A DNA stretch of 64,000 nucleotides from Calycina herbarum (Eukaryota; Ascomycota; Leotiomycetes; Helotiales; Pezizellaceae). Numbering within the stretch: position 1 is the stretch's first letter; the number at the start of each line of letters is the position of its first letter. Below, piece by piece: positions 13,003-24,648 of the stretch. Below the pieces are notes generated by a model. The model did not search any database. It saw only the letters and a program-made list of their open reading frames with translations, and had not been told where the DNA came from. A program made the translations under genes and the position numbers. The stretch lies in NCBI GenBank assembly GCA_001414485.1, contig LLEY01000007.1, positions 434,001 to 498,000 on the forward strand, given 5' to 3'.

Positions 13003-16000
13003 CTATCCCCTTCTTAGCTTAGCGTATCCCTACACTAGAATATAAGCTTAAAAATATATCTATTAGAAAGATATTAACCTTCTTTTATATATAAACATGT
13101 CCTCTTCTTATACTAAACGAAAAGAGCGTTTAGCTCTTACTATATAGATCGAATCTATATAACGTCTAGCTAAGACTTATTCTTTTTATTATAAATAGTC
13201 TTATTAATGCTTTCTAGAGCTCTCTAAGTCCTTTTACTATTCTAAGTATATTCAGTTAAAAAGGTTCTATAATAGCCTTAGCTATCTTATCGTTCCTATC
13301 TCTAAGCCTCGAAAACCTATATATCGATTTTTCTTTAGTCTTATATATAAACGATTCTCTATTACTCCTCCGAGTCCTCTTCTTTCGAGTCCTCCTCCTT
13401 CGAGTCCTTCTCTCGAGTCCTCTTCTACCTGGTTTCCCGTCTTCGAGATAGCTTCTTTCGTTAAACAGGTACTTTCTAATAATATGCTCTTATCTAACCC
13501 TGGTTCCGAGTTCTAGGCAGCCCTAGGTTTTATTAGTAGAACTTCTAAAGTTCTCTTAAGTAATAGTTAAGGTTGTTTTTTAGTTCTTATATATTTTCTA
13601 AATATAGGTAGTCTAACTATTTAATTAAGTACTTAACTTTACCTCTAACGATCTTATAGTTAAGAATCCTTTCAACTTCGTATTCGACGTTTAGATTAAC
13701 TAGTTGAATTTCTATAAATAGGGCTAGTAGTGCTCCTAGTAGTACTGGTTTAAGTAAGGATATATAGAATACTAGGTAGATGTTTATTATTTTTAGTAGT
13801 ACTAATTTATAATTTAAAGGTCTCTTAACTTATTTAATTTTAAACAGTCTAAGTTTTTTATAATCTAGTTTATTACTTAGTCTTTTTATATTAATATTCT
13901 TTTATACTAAGTAGACTTTATCTCTCTCTTTTAGTATTAGCTCCTAACTACGTCGTTTATTATAGTAGTACGCGTTTCTTTCTACTATAAATTATAAGTC
14001 TTCTATAAGTTCCTTATATAAACTCTTAATTCTTAAGATATAAATATAAGTAAGTTAATTATTAATAGTCATAGATAGTAGTTCTTAATATACTATTAAT
14101 TTATATCTAAAGTTAGCGTAGAATAGTATAATAAGTGTTATTTCTATTACTAAACTATTATAGGCGAACTATACTAAGGGTAGCAGTTCTACCTAGTTGT
14201 TTTACTAGTAGTTTATATAATAACGAAGGTATATTTCTACTACTTAATTTATACGTTTATTTTCTTTATTTATCTAAGAGTAAAAGGCTATAGAAAGTTT
14301 TCTTTTTACACCTAATCGTTCTATAAGAGTAATCTAAAATTTTAAGGTAAAGAGCTTATCTCTATCTAAGATTATTTCTTCTAGTATTCTATATCTTAAG
14401 ACTACTTCTTTTAGGAATACGAATACTAATTCCTTAGCTATACTTAATTCTATATATAGTACTAGAATTATATATTTTATAAGTCTTTCTATAATAACTA
14501 AGATAGAATTATATTTAACTCTTATTATTAGATCCTTAGATTTTAATAGTTTAATAATAAAATCTATAGTATTAGAGTAGTATTTATCTATCTATAAGGA
14601 GTATAGTAGGAAGCCTTATTCTAGGTATAAGTATTATATTCTATTATCACTTTCTTAACTATCGTAGATAATCGATTAATATAGTAGTATTATCTTATCT
14701 ACTAAAGAGTTCTACGAATTCCTTAGTAGCTATAAGTAAGCATAGCGTAGTATTCTTATATAAATTCCTTTATATATAAGCTAGGAACCTATAGTTTCCT
14801 TTTTATATACTAGTTATATTCTTTATATATATTCTAAATTTTATCTATTTAAATGTCGTTTATTACTACTATTTCGTATATAGTAGGTACTAAGTCTCTA
14901 TTCTTAAGAGTTTTTAAGATTATAATCTTTTTATACTCTTTATTTCTCTTATACCTAGGTTTTCGGCTAAGAGTATTAGCTCGAGTATTTAACGTTCTCT
15001 TTATATATTAAATAATAATATTAAATCCTCTTAAAATTTCTACTTATCTAGCTAACTATCTAGTTATAAGTTTCTTAGTTATTATAAACATCTTAAGGTT
15101 CTTATAGTTAGATAAAATCGTAACTTAGTATTTTACTAGCTATAAATAGATTCTCTAGTATTCTAAGGCTAATACTATAGTAAGTAATTCTTTATTAAAG
15201 ATACTATAGTTTTATTATACTAGGTTAAATATTTTAGAATAATATATAATAAGTATAAGTTTCTCTCTTCTATTTAGTTATAGGTGAATTATACCTACTA
15301 ATATATTTAAGACGTCTATTTTAATTATACTAGGTTTTTCTATATTAAAATCGTATAGAATAGGTTTTTCTATAAATCTTACTTTAATTCTTTAAAAAGC
15401 GTCCTTAGTCTATTTATTCTAAATGAATTTAATAGCTTTTTTAACTAGTACTAACATTAGTTTAGTAATTTTTATATAGTCTTATATAAATAGATAATAA
15501 AAGTTTATAAATCTAAGGAAGAACTATATATCTTTTATATTTTCTAGTAATTTCTAGTTTAAGATATCTTAGATCTTTACTAGATCTATTTCTATTTTCT
15601 CTAAGCTAAATACCTATCCTAGGAAAAGTGTCTAAGTTACTCTAAACTTATATTTTAAGAGTTTTAAATAAGAGTTTACTTTTATAAGTTATTATAAAAC
15701 TTCTTTAATATATCTCTTATATTCTTCTTCTTTTTCTAAGAAGATTAAAATATTATCTAAGTAATAGATTACTATTACTCTTAGAAGATCTCTTAAAATA
15801 TTATTATTTTATCTCTAATATATAGCTAGTATGTTATAAAGTCTAAATAGTATAACTATGTATTTATAAAGACCTAATAGTAAGGTAAACGCTATCTTCT
15901 ATTTATCTCTGGTTTTAATTTATATAAGTCTATAAACGTTTTATTAATCTAGTTTCGTAAATCGTACTGCTTTATCTAACTTATCCTATAAGTATTAGCT

Positions 16001-18697
16001 AGGTAGTAGTAGATAAGTGTCCTTAACTGTAGTATAATTTACTTCTTAGTAATTAATATATACTCTTCTGTCTAAGTCGTCTTTTTTCTTAATAATAAGT
16101 ATATTTAAGGTAATTAGTAACTTAGATTTTCTAATATATCCCTTCTTAATACCTTCCTTTATATAACTCTCTATTCTCTATAGGCTTTTCTAGTTATATA
16201 ACCAAAGCTTCTGCTTTAAGAGGTAATAACCCTCTTTTAATTTAATCTTATAATCCTATAAGCAATGTTTTAGTAAGGCTTATAAGTCTTCTAGGTTTTT
16301 GAACAAGGCCTTAAATTCTCTATACTATATAGGTATTTCGTTATTAGCTTTCTTACTAACTTATAAAGGACCCTAGGTAAGGTGTTCTAGCGTATTAGAA
16401 GAGGCGACGCTAACCTTGTTCTAGTCTTAAAGTTATAAATACGAACCTATATATTTATATTAGCTAAACGTTACTGTTCTAGCTTTCTAGTTAATATCTA
16501 GATTATATTCTTAAATCTATAGTATACTAAGTATTACTTCCTTACTTCCTATCTTAATAATATCGAATTACATGTCTAAGTAGTATTCTTTAATATTAGT
16601 TTTTATTAGAATAGTTTACTAATTAATAATCCTATTTTAGTATACGATATCCGTTCTATTAACTACTCCTAATTAGTATAGTTTCATTCCCTTAATTAGA
16701 ACGTTTAGCTTTCCTAAAGCTATAGAGGAAATAAAGTTACTCGTTACTCCTAAGTTAATTATAACTTATAACTTTTTCCCTTATATCTCTATAGTTACTA
16801 TTAACTACTTCTCTTCTAAAGTAGTATATATCTCTAATTTTATATAATAAACTCTAAATATATAGTCTCTTATATTCTTTTCTCTAACCGCTCTTATTTA
16901 AGACTAAGGAAAGAATATTACTCTGTCTTAATTAGATAAAGCTACTTTATATATCTAATAACATTTTACTATTCTATTAGGTTTAGGTAAGATTCTCTTA
17001 AACTGTTTTTCTAAAGTCTAATTAATAGTAGTACTTAGTATATATCTAATCTAATATACGGTTATTTCTTATATTACTTCTAGAAACTATAATTCTCTTA
17101 TAGATAAGAAATAATATTCTTCTAGTTCTAACTCTACCTATTTAGCTATGTCGAATTCCTGTCGTTCTTAAAAGAGTATACTAAATAGTTTAGAAGAACT
17201 ATACTTTCTAAATATTATTCTATTATTTTTAATTAATATAACTATAATATAATAACTAAATTCTTTTAGTATATACTTTTTAGGTACTGTTCTAAGGAAA
17301 GCTATCTTAATTCTTCTCTAGAATCTGTTTAGAACCTACTATAACTATAAGCTAGTTTCCTTCTAAACGTTATAGACTCTCTAGATGTCTCCTACTTTAG
17401 AATAACTAGGTCTTTTAGTTTATTATTAACTGTGCTCGAGTTCTTTTCCTTTAATAGTTTCTCTACTAGTAATTAGACTAACTAAAGTTATTATTTTATA
17501 GTCTTCTTTCTTAATAGTATATATTATTAAAAGGGTTAGGTTAATTCCTTATATTATATAAGAGCTCTAGAAGTCCGGTTTCTAGTTATCTATATACACC
17601 TAGCGATTTCCTTACTTAAATATTCTAGTATATGTCTAGGTTTCTCTTATACTAGGATCTATATCTTAAACTTCTTCTTCTAAACTAGATAATAAGTCTA
17701 ATAATTCTAAAGAACTAGTTAAGAGTAGTAATTTATATTCCTCTTAAATAGGCGACGTAGTTCCTACTTTAGACTATAAATATATAATACTCGCTACTAT
17801 ATCTAAGATATCTATTATATTATAATATTCTTTAAGAAGTAGATTTCTATTATTATCAGTGTCTTAAACACCTCTTTCCTTATTATCTTCGACTTATGTC
17901 CTATATCCCCTAGCTTTAAGTTCTAAATCTATAAGTTTAATTTTATTAAGTAGAGCTACTTCTTTTTAAACTATAGTATTAATTTACTTTTTTTCTTTTA
18001 AGTTCTTCTTCTTAGTATATTTATTTACTCTATAGCTAGATAGACTATATAAGTAATATAAATTCTACTTATGTTAGTAATTTCTTTCTTTCTAAGATAA
18101 TCCTCTCTTTTAGGAGTTTTCTTTCTTAGATTCCTTTCTTAGAACCTATAATTTCTAAGTAGCGTCGATTTCTATAAGATCTCTATAATCTTTTCGTCTA
18201 CTCTTTCTATATTAATATCTATAACTTTCTTTCTTTTCTAGATTTCTTTTATAAATATAATTATTAATTTTAATTATATTATTTATTAATTTATTTAATA
18301 TGTTTAGAAAATCCTCTTAGACGAGTTTATCTTTAATGTTATTCTTAAGTCTATAATAGAATTGTTTATATAATATCTTATTATTCTATCCTATCTATAT
18401 AAAGTATTATTAAAATTATAAGGTATATTTAGTAGCTAAACCCTTTTACTTAAGTATATATAAAGCTCTAACTACCTTTTTCTTTATATTAATATCCTTA
18501 AAAGCCTAGTTAATTCTATTTCTAAATCCTTGAATATTCCTAAACAAATCTCTTGTTTTTTTAGATATTTAAAGAGAGACTTTTCCCTTAGTTGTTTTAT
18601 TTACCTAGTAGTTCTCTAGATGTAGTTCTAACTAGTTATAAGCTACTCTTTTAAGACGAGTAGATAACTATATAACCTAGTTAGTCTTATTTCTAAA

Positions 18698-18886
18698 CTA
18701 AGTGTAATAAAAGTTTAAGTAGAGAGAAGCTTTTATTAAGAACTTAGCTAGTTTCTCTAGTAAGCTATTAAACAGCTTCGGAATTAGAAGTTTCACTTCC
18801 TTATAGAGAGTAGTAACTAGCGCAACTAGGGGGGCTACAGCTGGCTTTAGCAAGGTGGTTTTTAGAGTAGAAGAGGTTGCCGACAT
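18698..18886 (-). pseudogene. gag N-terminal fragment of the minus-strand gypsy element
   Basis: This 62-codon reading frame starts with MSATSSTLK and lies 34 nt inside the 5' LTR, where gag should start. It is the longest open frame left in the element and ends in a stop that looks RIP-made. The rest of gag continues toward 18000 in broken frames, including a Cys/His-rich stretch near 18045-18085 that may be the zinc knuckle. It is not expected to give a working capsid protein. Confidence 0.6.
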
Positions 18887-18920
18887 AGTAGCGATCTTAC
18901 TTCTAAGTAGGTACTTAAAG

Positions 18921-19381
18921 TATAATAAAACTTAAATAAACTAAACAAAGATAACTAAGTCTCGAAGGTTAGTATATAGATAAGAAGTATAGATACGCTA
19001 GGTTATTTACTTAGAAGTAAACTCATTACTTATATTAAAGATATTAAATAAGATAATAAGATTAATAACTAAAGTTAAGTACGAAGCTCCTATCTAATAA
19101 CAGACGTGCTAGTCTTATATAGAACCTTCGTTTATATTAGAGTCCTACTTAGTAGGAGTCCTGAAGATAGAGTCCGACTCTATTTTTAGAGCTCCTTAAA
19201 ACTAGACTTTATTACCTAACTTCTCCTAACTAAGTCACGTAATATAACTATAATAAGATCCTAGGATTATATATCCTATTACAACTAATTCTTTCTTCTT
19301 TCCAGGGTTATAATAGTACTCGTCCTGTCAGAGCGTTACCTAGACTTCACTTTGTCACGTGCTAGTATATAATTCGTAATA
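18921..19381 (-). repeat. 5' LTR (right copy) of the minus-strand gypsy element
   Basis: 461 bp, the same length as 12542-13002. It begins TATAATAAAACTTA where the sister copy has TGTAACAAAACTCA, again only RIP-type transitions. It is followed directly by the TSD TAAGT at 19382-19386. Confidence 0.86.
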
Positions 19382-19685
19382 TAAGTCTCTTAAGAAGAGA
19401 GACTTATATATTCTAGTACTCTAATACTACTTATAAATCTTAAAGACGTCTTTACTCTTTATAGCTTTATTAATTAGGTTATAGAAGTATTCTCTCTTTA
19501 CTTTCTAGATTTCCTATCTTAGACTCTTATAAAGAGACTTCAAGGCTTAAGGGCTTATATTAAGCCTTTGTATCTGCCTTGCCTCGGTGGCCGCTATCTA
19601 GTATTCCTTATTCTACTAGAGGTGTCTGAATCTATGTCTAAGACCTTACTTAGTACTATAGAGGTACGTGCTATATACGCTCTTA

Positions 19686-20147
19686 TATAACGAAACTCAA
19701 ACGAACTAAACAAAGATGACTAAGTCTCGAAGGTTGGTATGCAGATAAGAAGTACAGATGCGCCGGGTTGTTCACTTAGAAGTGAACTCGTTACTTGTAT
19801 CAAGGATATTAAACAAGATAATAAGATTGATAACTAAAGTTGAGTACGAAGCTCCTATCTAATAGCAGACGTGCCAGTCTTATATAGAACCTTCGTTCAT
19901 GTTTGGAGTCCTGCTTAGCAGGAGTCCCGAAGATGGAGTCCGACTCCATTTTCAGGGCTCCTCAAAACTGGACTCCATCACCTGACTGTTCCTAACCGAG
20001 TCACGTGATACAACTGTAATGAGATCCTAGGATTACGTGTCCTATCACATCCAATCCTTTCCTCCTTTCAAGGTTACAATAGTGCTTGTCCTGTCAGGGC
20101 GCCGCCTGGACTTCACTTCGTCACGTGATAGCACGTGATTCGTGACA
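19686..20147 (-). mobile_element. solo LTR of the same gypsy family, lightly mutated
   Basis: A 462-bp LTR copy in the same orientation as 12542-13002, flanked by a perfect 5-bp TSD TCTTA (19681-19685 and 20148-20152). There is no internal region, so it is a solo LTR, presumably left by LTR-LTR recombination. It keeps many CpA/TpG and CpG sites (for example CACGTG words near 20120-20140) that are lost in the full-length element's LTRs. It therefore escaped most RIP and may be a later insertion. Confidence 0.88.
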
Positions 20148-20464
20148 TCTTAGTAATAAATCCTACTAGAGCCTCTAGCAATTCCGTGTTTAGTTATTAT
20201 ATAAGTTTATATAGCTATTACATTTCAAGCTTACTTTAGAGAGTAGTCTTAAAGGTTTTAACGTTAAGAGTACTAAGTTTTAAAAGCGGATCCTTCTCTA
20301 TTAGGTTTCCTATATATAGAAGCTAGGTAAGAAGTAGGAGGTGGTTAGAGCTATACTTAAAGGTAAGGTCTATCTTAGTAAACGCCTCTCTTTAGTAGAG
20401 GTTACTTAAGTAAAAAGTAAGGTTAAGGGTGTTGTTAAGGTTATATATTTATATCTTAGGAGGG

Positions 20465-20895
20465 TGTCACGAATCACGTGCACACGTGATGAGTGAAGAC
20501 CAGGCGGCGTCCTGACAGGTTAAGCACTATCGGAATACTCTTATAGTAGATAGGGATCGGTTAGGTTAGCTAAGCGATCCAAGGATTTCATTATAATGAT
20601 CACGTGACGAAAGGGATCGCTGGATCGCTAGGCGAACCAGCTCGTTGGATCGCCAGCTCGACGAGCGAGTTGGCTACCCAGGGGAACGAAGGTTCTATAT
20701 ATACTGGCACGTCTGCCATCTAGATAGGAGCTTCGTGCTCAACTTTAGTTATCAATCTTATCATCTTGTTTGACATCTTTGATACAAGTAACGAGTTCAC
20801 TTCCAAGTGAACAACCCGGCGCATTCATACTTCTTACTGCATACCAACCTTCGAGACTTAGTCATCTTTGTTTAGTTCGTTTGAGTTTCGTTACA
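20465..20895 (+). mobile_element. solo LTR, opposite orientation, lightly mutated
   Basis: A 431-bp copy starting TGTCACGAATCACGTG and ending GAGTTTCGTTACA, related in inverse orientation to the other LTRs of this family. A perfect 5-bp TSD GAGGG flanks it (20460-20464, 20896-20900). The middle diverges in sequence from 19686-20147 and is about 30 bp shorter, suggesting a subfamily. It keeps CpG and CpA sites and so is little affected by RIP. Confidence 0.87.
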
Positions 20896-20953
20896 GAGGG
20901 GTAGAGAGTTGTAGCCCTCTGTCCTCTGTCTAGTTGATAAGTAAGAGGGCTTG

Positions 20954-21136
20954 TGTGACAGTCCCAGTCACATACGACTGGATCTCGGGCCGAGGTTCTA
21001 CCGAAGTCTCGCTTAGTATATATAAATAGAGACAGAGCGTACCAACTCTCCTCTTCTCTCTTTAGTTTAGTTTTCTTCGAATACAGGTACCATTCTGCAA
21101 GCATCTCTTTTGGTGCATTTGTAGAGGGCCGTCACA
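20954..21136. mobile_element. short solo-LTR-like insertion with TSD
   Basis: A 183-bp unit begins TGTGACAG and ends CCGTCACA, near-perfect inverted ends with TG...CA termini. It is flanked by an exact 5-bp duplication GCTTG (20949-20953 and 21137-21141). It includes a TATA-like TATATATAAATAG at about 21017-21029. The sequence is unrelated to the larger LTR family next to it, so this is a different small LTR or TRIM-type element. Orientation is uncertain, and it is barely touched by RIP. Confidence 0.78.
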
Positions 21137-23426
21137 GCTTGTATACTTTCCTATCTAAGGAAATCTAGTTATTAGAGCTAGCTCTTTAGGTTTAAGTTAC
21201 TAGCTATAAGGGTATTCGTTATAGTAATATATTATAAGTAAAGGATAAGGTTAATAGCCTCTCTAGCGCTCTTAGCGCCTAGGGAGGCGTTATATATATT
21301 AAGGATATATAATAGAAGGCCTTAGGAGAGCGTAATCTTAATATAAATAAGGTCTTAGTATTTAAGTAAGGGTATAATCGGTGTTTATTAACTTAAGAGA
21401 ATCCTCGCTCCTTTTTATATAAATATAAGTACTCTAGAGAGGTTATCGTTCTAGTTATATATAGGTGTAAAGCAGGTATAATTTAAGTAGCGTCTTATAA
21501 TCTAATAACTAATCTCTCTCTAGTATATATATAGTTCTTAGATAAGGACTATGTTAACTTGTCTAGAGTAAGCTAGTTAGAGAACTAGCTCTTGATACTT
21601 ACTAGACTTATAAACGTTAATCTATAAAACTTAAAGGTAGTGGTTTTTAGTAAGTCTTTATCTACTTATAGAGAAACTACAATAGTATTTCCTTAGGTTC
21701 TTTGAATAGAGAGGTCGTTGAAGGCCTCTTTTATAAGAGTATTTATAAGGGTATTAAAATCATCTTCTTAGGATAGTAAGATAGATAAGGTAGGCGAGGT
21801 AGGCGAGGTAGGCGGGGGGAGCGAGAGGGGTAAGGAAGGTGAGGTAGGTAAGGTAGGTAAGGTAGGCGAAGTAGATAAGGTATTTGAGTTAGAAGAGCTA
21901 TCTACTCTAGCTTATAGGGTAGCTAGAGCTTCTATGTCTCAGCTACTATAAAGGGAGTCTTTCTCTCTTCTTATCTATATTTTATTATATACTTATTAAA
22001 TAGTTCTCTTATTCTCAGTTAAGAGGCGTGTCTCTAAGTTTCTTAATCTAAGCTAATACTCTAGGTCGTCTAAGGTGTAAGGTCTACTATAATATAGGCA
22101 CTTTAGCTTATACTATATATGTCTTAAATATATAGAGTGAAAGTCTTTAGAGTATTAAGTAGTACTATATAGATAGTATTATTAGTTCTTCTTATAGTTC
22201 CTTTAGTTATACTACTCTTAGTACTTAGAGTACTATGTAATTATAGAAACCTTAGAGAGAGGTTTAAAGAAGACTCTTCTACTAAGAAGAGATATTATAT
22301 CTAAGATAGTATAGCTGTCTTAGGCTTCTTCCTCTTTAAAGAAGATAGTTTAGGAGGTATAGAATAGCTTATCTAATAGTGAGATTCTTATTATATTAAC
22401 CTTTGTAGAGGCTATTCCGATTTACTTCTTAATTACTATAGCTACTACTTTAGAAGTAGTAGAGATAAGAGTTGATATAATTACTCCTTTTTTATTAATC
22501 TTAATAGCTTTAATACTTTGAGGTATCTCTAATAAGTAGTATACTACCTAGTTTTATAAGGTCTTAATCTTAGCTATAGAGAATAGCGTCTATATAAATA
22601 CCTTCTTTGTTGATAATAGGGCTTCTAAAGCAGCCTCGTTCTTTAGTATAATAGTGAAACTAGAGCTAACCGAGAGGACCTCTTATATAAGCTCTTTATA
22701 GCCTATCTTTAGATTATAAAGGGTAAGAAAGATAGCTAGAGTAGAATGTTTCCTTTCTAGGGAATTAGAGGGTAGTTAGATAAAGACTCTAAGGTCTAGT
22801 TTAGTTAAAGAACTCTTATTCTTATTCTTCTATAGCTTTAAAGTACTAGTAGAGAGAGGGAGAGAGTAGGGTATTATTACTAGTGTGCTTTTAGGCACTA
22901 AGGCACCTTTTATAGTCTATATATATAATTTTTTTTTAGCTGAGCCTAGAGAGAGGGGAGGAGTCGTAGATAGCGTAGGGCCCCTTCTATATATAATAGA
23001 GGAGGTTTCTAAGATTAAGAGTAGTAGGGGGGGTGTCTCTAAGGTATATACTTAGTAGAATAGTAGGCTAATATTAGTAACTTAAGTATAAAAGGCTTAG
23101 AGGTAGAGAAGAAGGTTAGAAGGGGCTTTATTAAGAGTAGTGCTTAGGTAGTAATCTACAGCTTCTATAGTTTCTCTAAAGAAGGTTTAGCCTATAGTAC
23201 TACGCTTAAGAGCTTTAGAAGTTGTTAAGATAAAGTACTATTATATATTTGGAAGGGGGGGGATCGGGCGCCCTCCCCCTTTTCCTAGGTTTCTTCTTAG
23301 AGGCGTAGGTAAGGCCGGAGGCCTCCTAAGGGAGGTCTCTATAGAAGGAAATCAGCTTATTAAGTGCGAGTAGGTGAGAGCGAGTGATTTAGAACAAAAA
23401 ATTCGATCTATGAAAAAAGGTGTGTG

Positions 23427-23636
23427 GCGTAAATGCGCTTCGTTATTGAAATCGAGTGTCGAGACCGAAGAGTAGTGTTGAGATCTGTGCTCGAAATGTC
23501 TCTCAAAATCAGGCTGAGGCTGCTGTGAAGCTTGTGCATCGGCTGGCGGTCGACGATCTACATCTAGAACGGACAATGGTGTATCGGGGGTAGTTAGGAG
23601 CTCTTTATAGGCAGTGGATCCTCTGAATAGGGACAT
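23427..23636 (-). pseudogene. 5' part of the DUF6536 gene split by the LINE
   Basis: ATG at 23636 opens a reading frame starting MSLFRGSTAYKELL. It runs without stop to the TSD at 23429-23427, exactly 70 codons. If the LINE and one TSD copy are ignored, the next codon is 3914-3912 and the frame continues in phase into MTETEERTLSDN of the DUF6536 gene. The LINE thus interrupted the first coding exon of that gene. The part is hydrophilic and probably a cytosolic N-terminal tail of the membrane protein. Read through into the LINE, the frame ends at 23352 after about 25 unrelated residues. Its own promoter should lie just upstream (above 23636). Confidence 0.85.
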
Positions 23637-24648
23637 TTTGAATTGATTGACAGAATTTCAGTGACGATTGGAAAAAGGCTACGATTATATTGAAAAGGGA
23701 TGAAAATCACTGTTTCTATTTATGACATGTGAGGCTGAACTACTATGACTTTGAGGTCTTATCAAGTAATTGGACAGCTGAAAGCCCATGGGCGGTAGTG
23801 GCGTTTAAATATTTGAGGCTTTGAGCCGTGAACAGGGGCTATGCATATGAAGTGACACAAGTCCCAATCACGATAGAATCCTCAGCCGAGAACTACTCCA
23901 AGACACCTGTTTCTTCTTTTTTTCGGCAGGTGCGTAAGTCTTGAATCCCGATAGGGCAAATATTGGCGTTCCGACAAACTGTTGCTTCTGCACACGAAAG
24001 ACCGATATGTGGGCTCTGTGGAATACGTATATCCATAACCCCTTTTATGGTACTATGAATGATCGTGTACTTTCACTTGTACACACTTTGATCCCTTTCG
24101 CCTTATTTCTGCACTCTGTGAGAACTTCCTAATGATTATTCAACAGGCTCACATTGAAAAAGGTTCTTCGGCTTTCACTGTACGAGCAACTACTAACTTT
24201 TCGCAAGACACTATTATAATTACATCTACCTTCCAATGCTGTTACAAACAATTCAAATGAATTCATATTCGCACGAGTAGTCAACATATACGAGCAATGG
24301 CTACTGCTAGTGACAGACTACGGTGCTCGCTGAGAAGAGCTACAAAATGCTCCCTGCACCAAACTCGATCGAAGAATACAGCACTGCTTTATTCATTTTC
24401 GTACAAAATAGTTGCAGGGGAGGTTCTTGTGCCCTCTAGAATCGCATCCAAGTTAGAGAGCTCTAGAGCAGGTGAAATTATCAGTGTATGCACTAGGAGA
24501 ACATGGCCATTTAACTTACCCGGGATTCCTTGTGCAGCTCTTAAGAGTGTATTTTTCTTGCTTAGCTCTTCGAATAGACCTGGGTCATGCTTCTTATTCC
24601 TAGAAGCAGTTGTTAGTTGTGTTAAACGTTGGAGTTGAGGCCATTTTC
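23637..24648. other. intergenic, no convincing gene
   Basis: About 1 kb between the DUF6536 5' exon and the next gene's stop. It holds the presumed promoter of the former. A 113-codon plus-strand frame at 24297-24638 has no recognisable motif and unusual Ser/Arg/Leu-rich composition; I do not call it a gene. Confidence 0.6.

Larger units (their letters stand above)
12542..19381 (-). mobile_element. Ty3/gypsy LTR retrotransposon on minus strand, RIP-degraded
   Basis: A 6.84-kb element bounded by two 461-bp LTRs (12542-13002 and 18921-19381) with a perfect 5-bp TSD TAAGT (12537-12541, 19382-19386). Read on the minus strand, gag begins at 18886 (start MSATSSTLK; 62 codons survive, 18886-18698) just inside the right LTR. 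A decayed gypsy reverse transcriptase is readable near 15790-15730 (YYLDNILIF in place of YLDDILIF), followed by the FLGY and FLRFINFYY blocks. Next to the left LTR is a purine-rich tract, AAGAAGGGGATAG on the minus strand (13015-13003), in the position of the polypurine tract. That fixes the left LTR as the 3' LTR. The element is inserted in LINE sequence and is non-functional. Confidence 0.87.
3929..23426 (-). mobile_element. composite nested retrotransposon block in a Tad1/I-like LINE
   Basis: Both sides are flanked by the identical 14-bp word GCGTAAATGCGCTT (3915-3928 and 23427-23440), the target-site duplication of one insertion event. The left edge is a (TTTA)n run, which is a (TAAA)n 3' tail read on the minus strand, so the LINE points leftward. 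LINE sequence is the sum of 3929-6510, about 12038-12541, 19387-19685, 20153-20464, 20901-20953 and 21142-23426, roughly 6 kb once the later insertions are removed. Decayed reverse transcriptase is readable on the minus strand near 5950 (FSYADDIRLL) and the following SELI block. The 5' end should be ORF1: a (GAGGTAGGC)n stretch near 21787-21880 reads as Ser-Pro-Thr repeats on the minus strand. Almost no ORF over 60 codons survives, and TpG/CpA are strikingly rare, as expected from RIP. Confidence 0.85.

Noticed and set aside
3929..19381. AT-rich ORF-free block as a centromere or unknown non-coding locus
   Set aside because: Bounded by LTR pairs and target duplications with readable RT, RNase H, integrase and chromodomain remnants, so it is decayed retrotransposon DNA.
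20862..21104. 80-codon minus-strand frame
   Set aside because: It spans two LTR-like insertions and their junction; the coding appearance is chance.
24297..24638. 113-codon plus-strand frame ending next to the pseudogene
   Set aside because: No recognisable motif, odd composition and no intron or promoter support.
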